Positions 32,299 to 44,579 of a stretch of DNA of 64,000 nucleotides are shown here, in pieces (position 1 is the stretch's first letter; each line of letters opens with the position of its first letter). The notes under the pieces were generated by a model that was not told the origin of the DNA, searched no databases, and saw nothing but the letters and a program-made list of their open reading frames with translations. The position numbers and the translations under genes were made by a program. The stretch is from Uranotaenia lowii (taxonomy: Eukaryota; Arthropoda; Insecta; Diptera; Culicidae): contig NC_073693.1 in the NCBI RefSeq assembly GCF_029784155.1, positions 332,076,592 through 332,140,591 of the forward strand, in the 5' to 3' direction.

Positions 32299-33723
32299 TG
32301 TAACGATGTCACATATACTTTCCGTGTACTAATAATAGCTCAAGCAATTCCCTTAACGTTCCCGGTCTCTGAAAACTACCAAGCTAAGAGATGTCAGGTC
32401 GAACTTGGCAGTAGGAATGCGTTTAAGTTTGGGGTCGTCATTAAATGACGAACCCAAAGAAAAAGGAAGTAAAACGGATCCAACGAAGATCCTCGCGTCG
32501 GGTTAATAGAATGGGTAAAGAAGCCCCAGTCAAGAAGGTCTCGTCCATTTCAAGCTTGACCACGAAGCGAGTGACAAGTAGTGCGACAGTTTTAAGAAAA
32601 AACGTGCTTTATATGTGCTATACTTCTCGTGAGTTAAATTATCGGGAAAAAAGTAACCAATAAGCTAATCTGTTGATTTTTATTCAGGCTTATTATACGT
32701 TAGCTAGGTCAACCTTGTAGTGAAAAACAAGTTAGGTGTAATTCACACAACAGGTAATTGAACAACCGATACTAAACTTATTCTGGGCAGTTCGGAAATG
32801 TTTTGGCCAAAATGTTGGTTCTAATTCGCCTCTATTTTGTTAAAATGTAAAATCGAAGGTTTCCCTTCGAAAAGGGAATTCCTCTCGGGTGGCAAAAACG
32901 AAACTGCAACACCCCTAGTTTCGGAACACCAACGGCTGTTTCCTGGCCGTGCAACATAAACCACCGCGAGCCGCCGAAGAAAGTCGACGATAAGTCACGT
33001 GTCGTCGCGGCTAAACCCTCCGTGTCCAGGTGATGTGTCCAGGAAGTGGTGAATAGCATACTCACCTACTTACCCACTTCAATCGTCAAGCCGGGACAAC
33101 CACCACGATTAAGGCAAGTGGAGCGGGTTCAAGAAAGTTTGCCTACCTGTGAACGGTGCCCTGCGTCGTTGCCCAGCGTCGGTGCCAAGCATAGGTGCCG
33201 AGCATAGGTGCCCAGCGTCGGTACCAGCATCTCGACAATAGCACGTGTAGAACCACCGAAAGAAACGGATAAGCATGCGCATGCCAACGAAAGGTTAGAT
33301 AGCTGTAAGAAAAACTGTACTACTAACAACTTCCCCCACAAACATCTGATTAAAGGCCAACAAAATTGTAAAATGAACAGAATCCTCGTGTAGTGGTTAT
33401 TTTGAGTGCCGTGACTTTCTTGCCGTTTTGATATCGAAATCGTATTTAGCATAGGCTCTGGCAAGGAAAACCTACAAAGGACACCTTGCCACCCTGGTTG
33501 TTGTTGTATTTTGCTTTTTTTGGATTGACGTTGATTCGGGTTGCTTCAGTTTTCGACTCGAACACATTCTTTAAGTCAAGACTCGCCCTGAGGTCTCTTA
33601 GCTGGGTACGGGTTTTTCTACAGGGACAAATTGCGACACCACGGTGCTTTCGAGTGCCTGGCGCGTGCATGAAGTGGTGGTTCGCTTAAGGGATTGCCTC
33701 CTACTACCTTCCCCCCCGTTACA
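32299..33723 (+). repeat. Gypsy 5' LTR (1425 bp)
   Basis: It begins TGTAACG and ends CGTTACA, perfect short inverted ends with TG...CA termini, directly followed by a priming site. No second copy is present in the window, so the left boundary rests on the terminal inverted repeat alone. Confidence 0.65.
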
Positions 33724-33725
33724 TT

Positions 33726-33743
33726 TGGCGCCCAACTAACGGT
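33726..33743 (+). promoter_or_regulatory. Gypsy primer binding site
   Basis: TGGCGCCCAACTAACGG lies 2 nt past the LTR end. TGG plus a GCGCCCAAC core is typical of minus-strand priming from the 3' end of a tRNA. The exact tRNA was not determined. Confidence 0.65.
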
Positions 33744-34108
33744 TTATCTGAATTAGTAAAATTTTGTATTTTTTAAGCTTTTCCAAAATAATTAGTAAAT
33801 GTCCATGTATAATAGTATAATCAAGATTGTAGGATTTCTTCTGATCTATTTTTAACTTTAACGTATAATTTATTTTCTTTAGCAATTTTTTTTTCTTTAT
33901 TTTGATTGGAAGACGTGAACAGGTATTTCTCAATTAACTACTTTTTTTCAGAAACGCAGTGGATGATTTGATTCATATTTTTCATATGGACTGGTATTTT
34001 TTTTCTTTAATTTAGTATTTTTTGCATTTTTTCTTAATTATTTAATTTCTTTATCAAATTCAATTTTTACATTTATTTCGATTTTGGAACTGGACTAAGT
34101 TATTTTCA

Positions 34109-35779
34109 ATGAATTCAAATATTAAAAAACAACTTGAATCGTACATAAATCCGAACGATTTGCTGGAAGACGAGGTGAAATTTGAATTAAGCATTAGAAA
34201 TTTGCCAATTTCGGTTGATGCATCTGAGAACAGATCGGAACTACGAAAAGCTCAATTAGAGGAAATTCTTAAACCAAAAACGTCTTTTGCCAAAACATAT
34301 ATTGGCCAAGAGTTTAGAACGATTCAAACTAAAACGAAAGATTTGAAGCATTTACTTGAAACTTACCCTGATTTGCGTTACATTTCACGGTTACGTCACT
34401 GTCGGCTAAGAGCAATTCGCGCGCATCCATCAACACGTGAGCAACAACGGCTTAAAGAAGAATTGATATCAGATATTGAAATTTTATTAGAGCGTTACGG
34501 TAAACCGAGTGATCGTAGAGAAAACTTGCCCTCGACGGGCCTCCAATTGAATTATTCACAGGACTTCTCGCGTAGTTTCGAAGAGAAAATGAATCAATTT
34601 ACGTTTAGCCTTTCGGATATGTCGACCGCGAAAAAGAAAAAACCGGAAACTCCTACCACTTCAAATTTACCGCGAACCGAGAAAAGATTATCTTTTCATC
34701 CTTTACCGCAAGATTTAGAAGAAGGACTTCTCGATGAAAATGAAACCAATATTCCCCCCGCGAATCTAGAATCAAATTTGAATTTTCCGTTTTACTCCAA
34801 AGAAGTTTTGCTACCGCGTAGAAAAGATCATCTCGAGAGAGATAGGAATGCTCAGGTCCCTCAAGCAATTCAGCTAAATCGTGCGTGGGAGGAACCTAGC
34901 ATTAGGCAAGATCGAACGAATATCCCGAATACACAAAATTTGACTCAACAAAACGAAGCAACTACTTTCGATTTCGGTCCGCAGATGGAAGGTATCAAAA
35001 ACGACATCAGCCAATTCATTCAGCAAACGTTAGCATCTCAAATGACCGAAATGATGGCTAAAATGTTACCATTATTTGAGCATCAACGCGTAGAAAATCC
35101 GTCGCCGGTTGAAACGTTTTATAATGTTCCGTTAAGACCGCCACCGCAGTTAGTCAGATCACCCTCACCGATAAATAGACCCCCTCCGATTCCACCAAGA
35201 CCTTTTCAGCCTCAGACTCTTTTCAGAGAAAATGATTACTCTAGAAACTATCGCGTATCAATGGGTGAAACGAATCAATGGCAGATTCCAATTTCGAAAT
35301 GGAGAGTTCAGTTTAGTGGTGATTCTAAAGGTCCCACTGTAACTCAATTTATTAACAGAGTCGAAATTCTCGCAAACAGCAATAGAGTATCTGAACAAGA
35401 TCTGCTTAATCAGGCGTTATTTTTCTTTAGAGAAGGATCGCAGGCTGAAGAATGGTACTATACTTTTCGTCATAAGTTTAATGATTGGACTTCATTCAAA
35501 CACCAGCTTCGGTTACGATTTGAACAGCCTAACAAAGACGTTGTAATTGAAAGACAAATTCTTGATAGAAGACAACACCCGAATGAAACATTCAGCGCGT
35601 TCGTAATGGTTTTTGAAAAATTAGCTCAACAATTAACAAAACCTATGTCAGAATCTAGAAAACTAGAAATAATATTAGAAAATTTAAAAGATGACTACAA
35701 ACCATTCTTGACTTTTTATAGAATCGATCACATTGATGATTTGGTTACAATTTGCCACGCGTTAGACAAGTCTATGTAA
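34109..35779 (+). CDS. Gypsy gag polyprotein, nearly intact
   Basis: A 556-residue open frame encodes a Ty3/gypsy-type Gag, the structural protein of the retrotransposon particle. The N-terminal third is charged and helical. A Pro-rich linker follows around residues 340-375 (PPPIPPRPFQPQ). The conserved capsid-like region at about 390-550 contains QAEEWYYTFRHKF and FKHQLRLRFEQPN. After the stop at 35777-35779 the same frame continues through a second stop at 35900-35902 to a CCHC zinc knuckle, C-W-N-C...H...C, near 35980-36025. Gag therefore originally extended about 95 residues further. No pol follows. The family is inferred from these motifs. Confidence 0.85.
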   Translation: MNSNIKKQLESYINPNDLLEDEVKFELSIRNLPISVDASENRSELRKAQLEEILKPKTSFAKTYIGQEFRTIQTKTKDLKHLLETYPDLRYISRLRHCRLRAIRAHPSTREQQRLKEELISDIEILLERYGKPSDRRENLPSTGLQLNYSQDFSRSFEEKMNQFTFSLSDMSTAKKKKPETPTTSNLPRTEKRLSFHPLPQDLEEGLLDENETNIPPANLESNLNFPFYSKEVLLPRRKDHLERDRNAQVPQAIQLNRAWEEPSIRQDRTNIPNTQNLTQQNEATTFDFGPQMEGIKNDISQFIQQTLASQMTEMMAKMLPLFEHQRVENPSPVETFYNVPLRPPPQLVRSPSPINRPPPIPPRPFQPQTLFRENDYSRNYRVSMGETNQWQIPISKWRVQFSGDSKGPTVTQFINRVEILANSNRVSEQDLLNQALFFFREGSQAEEWYYTFRHKFNDWTSFKHQLRLRFEQPNKDVVIERQILDRRQHPNETFSAFVMVFEKLAQQLTKPMSESRKLEIILENLKDDYKPFLTFYRIDHIDDLVTICHALDKSM

Positions 35780-36049
35780 AGAACATATGCTCAAATTCCT
35801 AGATTTAGACCAAATCAAGTGAACAATGTAGAAGATGAACTTATCGAAATTCATGAGGAGGACTATCAAGAAATTAATGCTATTAACAGAACGAATTTCT
35901 AAGCTAAGCCCGTTGAAAAACCGACGCAATCTAACCCCGAGCTCACGGGAGCAATACCGAAAACGTCCGCGGATAATATTTTATGCTGGAATTGTCGCCA
36001 GTTTGGACACTTCTGGAAAAGCTGTAGGCATTCTGGCATTGAATCACCT

Positions 36050-36215
36050 GAACGATCCCAATTAGGATTCAGAATCAAACATGGATCCTGAACATGATCC
36101 TGCATTTTATTCTACTCATGATTCTGGTCTTTATCCTGATCCTGAAAATGATCGTGATTTTGATCCTGATTCGGAACTTGATCCTGACCTGGAATCTGGC
36201 TCTAGTTCATGATCC
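36050..36215 (+). repeat. Degenerate GATCCT hexamer repeat, right part
   Basis: Runs of ATCCTGAACATGATCCTG and relatives match the repeat at 31971-32290 in motif and orientation. This is the likely other side of the gypsy insertion target. Confidence 0.6.
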
Positions 36216-36523
36216 TGTAGGCGACTCATGAAAGGGGATGATTAGAAGCCAGTTGGAACCCAGGTAGGAAAAATTATCATCTTTAAACAGTTAGGTCAGT
36301 GGTCGGCAACCTTTCGAGTCGGAAGAGCCAAAAACTACATATTTTCAAAATTTGAGAGTTTGAAAGACCCTCATAACAGATTTGTTATTACAAGGTCCTG
36401 TCTTGAATGTAAGTTTATCAAAAATAAAAAAAATCTTTAAAACCATTAAAATAAAAGTGTTTTTTTCCTAATCTTAGTGGTTTCTTTTGGATCTCATTAC
36501 TTTGTTCATTATGTACATGGACA

Positions 36524-37136
36524 TAAGACTGAGTCGATTTGGGGTAATTTTTGAATTTCTCAAACCCTGGGATCTTTAAAGCTTCGTTTTGGTTTAAAAC
36601 TCATCCGTGTTTTTTTGCAGTATTTTTAAGTAACGTTCACATGAGTAAATTTGAACTTTAATGTTTGTATGGGAAAATTGAATATTCTGTACTGAAAAAT
36701 AGACATCGTTTTTGTTTTTTTCTTTGGAACCGAGACTCATGATTTTTATGCTAATTAATAAATTTGCTAAAGAAAATTTTTCGCTGAACTACTTTGTCGA
36801 AGACCGTAACTTAGTATCTTATTAGGAAAGAAAGTTATTAGCTGTTTAACCGGGGTATGTCTTTTAGCATTGATAAACAATAAATTCCATTGACATCACT
36901 GCTGAAGCATTGCATGTAAAGTAATTATACAATACTTCTCTAGGCACCCAGGAGTGATGTCAATTGAATTTATTATTTTTCAATGCTAAAAGACATACCC
37001 CCATTCAAAACCTAATAACACTTTTGTCTGATAAGATAAGAAGTTACGGTCTTCGACAAAGTTTTAAACCAGAACGAAGCTTTATAAACCCCAGGGTTTG
37101 AAAAATTTAAAAATGACCACAAATCGACTCAGTCTA
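36524..37136. mobile_element. Inverted-repeat element, family B
   Basis: The outer arms (TAAGACTGAGTCGATTTG at 36524 and its complement at 37136) extend about 80 bp as inverted repeats. A second inner inverted pair (GGTATGTCTTTTAGCATTGA and its complement) flanks the centre. No ORF is present. The left half is similar to 54880-55210 and to that segment's duplicate. Confidence 0.7.
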
Positions 37137-37199
37137 ATGGACATTTCTGAATCATCAACTCCCCGAACTGGGTTATATTCTATATCTATTTTCATACGA

Positions 37200-39690
37200 G
37201 ATTGCTGGGGACTATAATTTCCCGAATCTCTCGTGGACTTTTGATGAAATCACCAAGGGATACATCCCTGTGAATGCTTCAACCGAACACGAACTCGCAG
37301 TTATAGAAACGACGTTAGCTGTAGGCCTTGCTCAGATATGCTCCAGAGAAAACGTGAACGGTAGAGTTCTCGATCTGATTTTTATAAACAGACCTGAAGT
37401 AACCGAAACTTTGGACCCGCCAATTTCCATTTTACCAACGGACCGACATCACAGACCTTATGGGATTCTTATCGACTGCCCCGATGATAATGCCACAACC
37501 GACAACGATATCTATCGTATCGATATTGACTTTAGAAGATGTAATTCTGTACCCGTTATTGAAGCCCTAGCATCTATCGATTGGCTGCACCTTCTAGGCA
37601 GTCTTAGCCCTGACGATGCTGTTTCCGTTTTTTACGAACACTTGCTAAGGACAGTCGCGCTTCACACTCCAAGAAAACGCCAGCTCCGATACCAGCAGTA
37701 CAAGCAACCATGGTGGAATGCTGAGCTTCGTCGCTATAGAAATAAACTACGCAAGTTGCGCGAAAAATACTTCAGAAATAAAACTGATGCGAACAGAGCC
37801 GAGCTTGCAAAAAAGGAAGGCGGATACTCCGAGCTACGTAATACTGAATTACATCCGTAATATGGAGAGAGAAATGAAAAGTAATCCGTCAGATTTCTGG
37901 AAGTTTGTCAAATCTCGACGTCATTCCAATAGGTTTCTATCACGAGTTACTTTTGAAGGTCATTCCTCTGAAACTACTGCCGAATCCGCGAATCTGTTCG
38001 CTGAATTCTTTAAGAGCGTCCACACTTCACAATCTCCGCCTGCCTCTAACGAATACCTTGAAGCATTGCCCAGCTTTGACGTCATTTTACCTCAGCCAAT
38101 TCTTACCCAACATGAAGTTTTGTCTGCCTTAAAAGCCATTGATCCTTCAAAAGGTCCCGGACCAGACGGTATTCCTCCGTTTCTCATACTGAACATTGCC
38201 GCTTCGATCGCCGAGCCATTACGGATAATTTTCAATCGATCGCTTACTGATGGTGTTTTTCCTAGTGTTTGGAAAATGGCTGCTGTAACTCCTATTCACA
38301 AATCAGGAAATTTACATGATGTGACAAATTACAGACCGATCTCAATACTCTGCTGTTTATCAAAGGTTTTCGAAACAATTATGTATGGAAGACTGTACAA
38401 CGCCGCTAAACCGATAATATCAGAATATCAACACGGGTTTGTGCAGAAAAGATCCACTGTTTCCAACTTATTGTGCTATTCTAATACACTGCATTCGGCT
38501 ATGAGCAAAAAACAACAAGTTGACGCTATTTACGTGGACTTTTCTTAAGCATTCGACAAAGTACCGCACGAGCTCGCAATTAAAAAAATCGCACGCTTTG
38601 GTTTCCCGTCGTGGTCCACATCGTGGCTGTACTCTTACCTGACGAAACGCCAAGCATTTGTGAACTTACGAGGAATCAGATCTCAGCCATTCGACGTTCC
38701 GTCCGGCGTCCCTCAGGGAAGCCACTTAGGCCCACTCATTTTTATACTCTTCGTGAACGACCTTGCTTGGATACTCAAATCTTCGAAGTTAATGTACGCA
38801 GACGACCTTAAAATATACCGAATTATTGGCTCACTTTTGGACTGTGCAGCACTTCAAGCTGACATCTTGATACTCTCGGACTGGTGCAGGTCACATGGGA
38901 TGATAGCTAACTCGAATAAGTGTAAATGTATAACTTTCCATAGATCAAGAGAGCACATCCGCTTTGCTTACACCATGGACACAGAAGAAATGGAGAGAGT
39001 GACTTCCATAAAAGATTTGGGCGTAGTGTTTGATCACAAACTGACTTTTACGGAACACATAGCCGCCACCACCGCAAAAGCTTTTGCCATCTTTGGTTTC
39101 ATCCGGAGAAATGCCGCTGATTTTGAAGATATTTACTGCCTCAAAGCGATTTTCTGTGCCCTGGTTCGTAGTGTATTGGAATATGCTGTGATAGTCTGGA
39201 CACCTTATCAGGAAGTAGAAATCGAAAGAATTGAAAGGGTTCAAAAGAAGTTTTTAAGATATGCACTCCGACGACTGCCATGGAATGATGCCGTAAGACT
39301 ACCACCGTACGTAGAGCGATGCACTTTATTATCCCTCGAAACCCTTCGTTGCAGGCGGACATACATTCAAAGAATGTTTGTCTTTGACCTGTTAATGAAT
39401 AACATAGACTGCCCACAACTGCTACAAAACATCAACATTCACGCACCAACGAGAAGACTTCGACAACAGAATTTTTTGTGGATACCACTCAGTCGCACCG
39501 TTTTTGCACAAAACCACCCCTTGTATAATTGTTGTCGTGTTTTTAACGAAGTGTCAAGCGTTTTTAATTTTAACCAGTCCAAAGATGTCTTTAAAAATAT
39601 TATTCGTAGTCTTAGAACATAAGTTGTGTTAAGTTTAAGATATGTCTGTACGGTGATTATCAAAGGCATTAACATAAATAAATTATATAT
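37200..39690 (+). mobile_element. CR1/Jockey-like LINE, 5' truncated
   Basis: It begins inside the endonuclease (GDYNFPNLSW) and runs through reverse transcriptase to an AT-rich tail containing AACATAAATAAA near 39672. It is similar to, but distinct from, the LINE at 16985-21301. No target duplication was found. Confidence 0.85.
37206..39622 (+). pseudogene. LINE endonuclease/reverse transcriptase, two lesions
   Basis: Endonuclease C-terminal motifs run to about 37810. A frameshift at an A-run near 37810-37820 leads into the second frame, with FWKFVKSRRHS and the RT motifs KGPGPDGIPP, FQHGF-like YQHGFVQKRST, DAIYVDFS-stop-AFDKVPHE (stop at 38546-38548), SGVPQGSHLGPLIFILFVND, LMYADDLKIY (catalytic YADD) and IKDLGVVFD. 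The C-terminal region to 39622 is open (320 codons from 38660). With only one frameshift and one stop visible, this copy is comparatively young. Confidence 0.88.
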
Positions 39691-40287
39691 AGAAATTTTG
39701 TATGATTTGATTCACTTAAACATCTGTGATGTATTTGAAATTTTGATAAACTTAAGTCACGTGTTGAACAAAATTTATTACCTAACGACATACAAACTTG
39801 TTGAAAGTGTTGAACATATGACATCTCCTTAAATTTAATCAATAATTTCAATAATTCAATAATCCAGAAATCACTCAACTAAAACCAAGAAAAAAAATTG
39901 AATAAAAAATTCTTGTCAAAATCCATCGAGAGGTTATCAATCGTTTTAAGGATTCTAAAAAACCTTTCATGTTTGTTCTAAAAAACTTGCGCAAAAAATT
40001 TCGTTTTGGAGACATAAAAAATTCACCACACATTTTATTTATTTCTGTTTGATTTGCCAAAAAAAACGAATAAATTTGGGCAAAATCCGAACATTTTCAA
40101 TGAAATCCAGGCAATCGGGTCGGGCCGCACTGTTCCCAATTTTGTATTAAATATCCTGTCAAACCCAGATAGAACCGGGCAATCTGGCAACCTTAGGTTA
40201 GCCTGCTTCTTTGCACTTACTACTCACAACCGAAACGCAAAATTGCCCTAAAAGGATGTGAACAGTTAAACATTTTCGTGGCGGATA
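39691..40287. other. A+T-rich spacer
   Basis: No gene was recognised. A segment near 40110-40200 (CGGGCAATCTGGCAACC) looks like an old repeat end, but no partner was identified. Confidence 0.35.
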
Positions 40288-41307
40288 TACAGTACCGTTC
40301 ATAATTGTATAGAAATTGGAAGCACGTGCACTGCCACTTCGACTTTGAACTTCCATAACTTTTGACTCTGATGATATTTTTTGATCAAATTTTCTGAGTT
40401 AGATAGATCAACTATCACACTGTTATACCACAAAATTTGAGCTTTCTGGAGTTTGTGTGGCCTGAGATAGTGTAATTCTACGAAAATCGGACTTTTTGGA
40501 CTTTTCTCATTCATATTGCAATATCTCAGGAACCAAATTACAATTTTTGCTAAAATTTTGCAGAGTGATTGATGAAATATAAAGTGAGCATATATGAAGT
40601 TTTTGGAAAGTTTTATTGATGGGATCAAAAGTTACGGGAGGTACAATTTTTAAGGCAAGAACCTAGAAATGCGATTTCTATAGAATTTTGGACGATTCGA
40701 TTTGAACGATGAGAACATAATCGTTTCCATCCATAAATCAGTCAAAACATGTCTGGCAAAAGCAATGATGAAATGAAAAAATGAAATTAAATAACTATTT
40801 GTGTTTTGAAATCAGAATCTCGCAATTTTGTTTTGATTTTTTGGTTGAAATAGATTTACTGGTTGTTAAACATAAAATAGGAGTTTCCTATGAAAACAAT
40901 CGTCCAAAATTCTATAGAAATCGCATTTTTAGGTTCATGCCTGAAAAATTGTACCTCGAGTAACTTTTGTTCCCGTCGATAAAACTTTTCAAAAACTTCA
41001 GACATGATAGCTTTACATTTCAACAATTACTCTGAAAAATTTCAACAAAAAATGTAGTGTAGTTTCTGAGATATTACAGTTTAAATGAGAAAAGTCCAAA
41101 AAGTCCGATTTTCGTAGAATGACTGTATCTCAGGCCACACAAATTCCAGAAAACTCAAATTTTGTGATATTATAGTGTGATAGTTGATCTATCTAACGCA
41201 GAAAATTTGATCAAAAAATATCATCAGAGTCAAAAGTTATGGAAGTTCAAAGTCGAGGTGACAGTGCGCGTGCTTCCAATTTCTATACAATTATGAACGG
41301 TACTGTA
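40288..41307. mobile_element. Long-terminal-inverted-repeat element (about 410 bp arms)
   Basis: The termini CAGTACCGTTCATAATTGTA and its complement are flanked by TA. The arms, about 40290-40698 and 40890-41305, are imperfect inverted repeats over their whole length around a 190 bp unique centre. No transposase is present. TA flanks suggest Tc1/mariner-type mobilisation of a foldback-like element. Confidence 0.82.
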
Positions 41308-43283
41308 TGTACATGAATAATCGAATCTACCGTGAAATTTGCGGAAAATGCTATTTCTAGGATTTGACGCTTTTATTTCTTTCTTTTGGATTTTAGATTT
41401 TTTTGCGATGGTTTTTTTCCGGCCGGAGACTAAACTTCCAAAACAGGTGAGTTCATATAACAAAATCAATATCATTGAGCACGAATTAAAGTACATAGAA
41501 GTTTTTAAAAAAAAGTTACTAACATATGTAACTAAGCACGAAAATTCTCAATGTTACACAAATACTTACACAGTAATTACGCAAGCACAAGTTTATCATA
41601 TTTTACCACGTTTGTAGTTCGATTCGAATTCAAAATTAGACTCCCACAATTAAACAGTTTTTGTTTCGCTTGAGAGTCATTTAACAAAAAAGTATACTAG
41701 AATTTTTGCTCCAACTCGAAGCACGAACAAAATGATACTTTCAAGTAATAAAAATGTTGAAAAACGTTTTAACTACATCATATATGTATCTTCACGATTC
41801 AACTTTTTAGTAACTTGAGAGCGCAACCTTCATCAATTCATAAAACTTATAGATATTCATGGTAATTAGTAACACTGGGAATTATTACTATATTACGTTA
41901 GCAAAGTTTCAGATTAAAGATTTCAATTTGAGAATAAAATCTCTCATTTTGGTGAAACAAGGTAAAAAAATTTTTTTTTGTTTCGTTTCTACAGTTTGAT
42001 AAGAGTTCAGATTGAAATATGGAGGGATTTGATTTAACAATAAGTAAAATTCTGTTGTTTTAAAACCATGAGTCTAAACATATTACGGCCTTTAGCGAAG
42101 TTTATTAATAAGTTATAATCTGTAATATTAAAAACTCTTAGACTAAGAAACATCCTCCAGTTATGCCAGATAGAAACATTTGTTGTCTGTTGATCTTTGT
42201 GACACTTGCTAATCGTGGGTTTTTTATGACGCTATTTTACAGGTTTTTTTTAAAGTTGAAAAAATGGATCACAGAAAATAATATGATAAGGTAAACATTC
42301 ATAATATTGGTCGAAATGCTTGTATGGTTTTGAAAAGATTGATGTACCTTTAAAAAAAGGATCTCGATTGTTTAGTTTCCAATTTATATTCCGTTAAATA
42401 CCGTTAGTAGTGCTCAAGAAGTGCTCTCAAAAACCCCATTTGTTTCTATGCTTTTCCCCAAAAAAATACCCAAATGATTTATGCAACACGGGTATGTTTC
42501 TGAAATGCACTCGTGGGTGCTTTGTTGTTGGGAAGCGGGCTGTTTAAAATCATCAATCAAAAGCGCTGGCTGCTGTTTCGAGTTAACCCGGATAATTCCC
42601 ATTCGCGGCCGCAATCCCCAGAAGATCGGTGCAAATTGCATCAAAACAATGCAATGCAAGACGAACGAGAACTCACTTAGCGAATTAGGCCGTCTATCAG
42701 ACATCAATCACGCGTTTGAAATATTTGTGCCAAAACGTCTGCCATCAATTAGAAAGCATCAACCTTCCGGTTGAACCTTTTCTTATGCAAACTAATAGTA
42801 ACGAAACGAGAATAGAAGGGAAAATAATCTCATAGTTCAAGTGTTTTTTCATCAAACCAATGACATTGTGAATGAGCCACAAATTTCAATGTGCTGCAAC
42901 ATCAAATGGCGACCGTTGCAAAAGAAAGTTGGATCAACACATTGCCAAAGTCTGTGTTTATCTCCCTGTGAAAAGGGGCAATGCATTTTCCCTATCATTT
43001 CCCAAGACCTTGAATATGCGCTTGCCATTCATCGCCAGCAACAACCCGTCGCCGGTCTTTACATTTGCAAACATTTGGTGTGATATGAACTGTCGCGTAT
43101 CTAGAATTAGAGGGCAATGTGCAGCAGCAGCAGCAGCAGCAGCTGAACAAGTATGTGGGTGGCAGGATCAAAAGTCACTTCACTATACCATTCGGATTAT
43201 GATTCAGCGACTTTCTAACCCTTTGCCATAGAGTGATGGGAATTTGAATTTACAAATTAAGCTAGGGATAAATTTAGAAGATA
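41308..43283. other. Spacer without recognised gene
   Basis: A+T-rich to 42400, then somewhat more complex sequence. A (CAG)7 microsatellite lies at 43121-43144. Short open frames around 42480-43230 have no recognised similarity. Confidence 0.35.
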
Positions 43284-44563
43284 TACAGTGAGGGGCAAAA
43301 TAAAGTGTCCGAATTATTTTTTTTATCATTTCTTTTATTTTTCTGGTTAAAATTCAACGAAAAAACAACGTAATCATTTTTAAAATATTGTTTATTATGT
43401 TCTTTTTAATTTTTGTTAATGTTGCGCTGGTAAAAAAAGAAAGTTTTTCAGATAGAAAAAAAAACAGTTAATATTTAAAAAAAATGGGCAAAATAAAGTG
43501 TCCAACTCAAAAATCAATATTTTCTCGATAATGTTCTTTTAAATTTTCTTTTGTTCTTTTAAATTTTTGTTAATGTTGCGCTGATAAAAAAGAAAGTTTT
43601 TCTGATAGAAAAAAAAACAGTTAATATTCCAAAAAAATGGGCAAAATAAAGTGTCCAACTCAAAAATCAAAATAATTTCGATAAGTTTCCATCGCGAGGC
43701 CCCTCGAATTTGTTTGTTTTGTGTATTTTGACGTTTCATAAACAACTAGCTTGGCTCTGGAGTATTCATACAGGTGCCTACATTCGAATAAGTTGTAAAA
43801 TATGGAGAACGCATAAATTTCTGGTTCCATTCCGTTGTACATCCGGAAACTGGTTGTTCGTGATGTGAGTAACGGTCAAACGCACCGGGAATTGACCAAG
43901 CACTACGAAACCAGCTAGACAGCGGTATCAAAAATCATGAAGAAGATGAAAACATTCGGATCGGTGGTGGATCGCCCGGGAAGAGGACTGAAGCCCAAGA
44001 CAGATGCGGATAAGGATCCGAAGCATACGGCCAATCTGACGAAGTTATTTTTCCGTTCCTTCCGCATCGAACCCTTTGAATGGCCCCCACAAAGTCCTGA
44101 TCTGAACCCCATCGAAAATCTGTCGGCCATCCTCGATGCTCTGATTGATAAGACTGGTGTGACAAATAAAAATACATATTTTGATGCCTTGGAGCATGCG
44201 TGGGAAGAATTCGACCCACAACACTTGCACAACCTTGTTGAAAGTATGCCGAAGCGCTTGCAGGAGGTGTTGAAGGCTGAAGAAGGCCATACCCATTATT
44301 AAATCGTTCTTGTTTGCCTTCAGTTTGAATTATTTGAAGCTGTACTGATCTGGACACTTTATTTTGCCCCTGTTTTTTGGAATATTAACTGTTTTTTTTA
44401 TCAGAAATTTTTTTTTACCTGCGAAACATTAACAAAAATTTACAAGAACATAATAAACAATATTTTAAAAATGATTACGATGTGTTTTCGTTGAATTTTA
44501 ACCAGAAAAATAAAAGAAATGATAAAACAATAATTTGGACACTTTATTTTGCCCCTCACTGTA
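43284..44563 (+). mobile_element. Tc1-type transposon with IR/DR ends, internally deleted
   Basis: TA flanks, CAGTGAGGGGCAAAATAAAG termini and about 200 bp inverted repeats are visible (43286-43490 and 44350-44561). The motif GGGCAAAATAAAGTGTCC occurs at the outer and inner edge of each arm, an IR/DR arrangement as in some Tc1 elements. The left arm has an additional duplicated inner segment (43553-43670). The transposase inside is deleted. Confidence 0.85.
43845..44302 (+). pseudogene. Tc1 DD34E transposase remnant
   Basis: A short N-terminal DNA-binding piece (VVRDVSNGQTHRELTKHYE) ends in a stop. It runs on to DRPGRGLKPKT, then jumps straight to the C-terminal catalytic part DKDPKHTANLTK and WPPQSPDLNPIENL. 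Counting from the first Asp of DKDPKH to the Glu of NPIEN gives 34 residues, the DD34E spacing of Tc1. The first catalytic Asp region is missing, so it is inactive. Confidence 0.82.
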
Positions 44564-44579
44564 TAGATAAGCACGATTG

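Larger units (their letters stand above)
32299..36064 (+). mobile_element. Ty3/gypsy LTR retrotransposon, 3' truncated
   Basis: A 5' LTR, a primer binding site and a long gag region are present, but protease, RT, integrase and the 3' LTR are absent. Sequence falls back into the GATCCT-type repeat just after the gag zinc knuckle. The 3' side was therefore lost by deletion or recombination. Confidence 0.82.
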
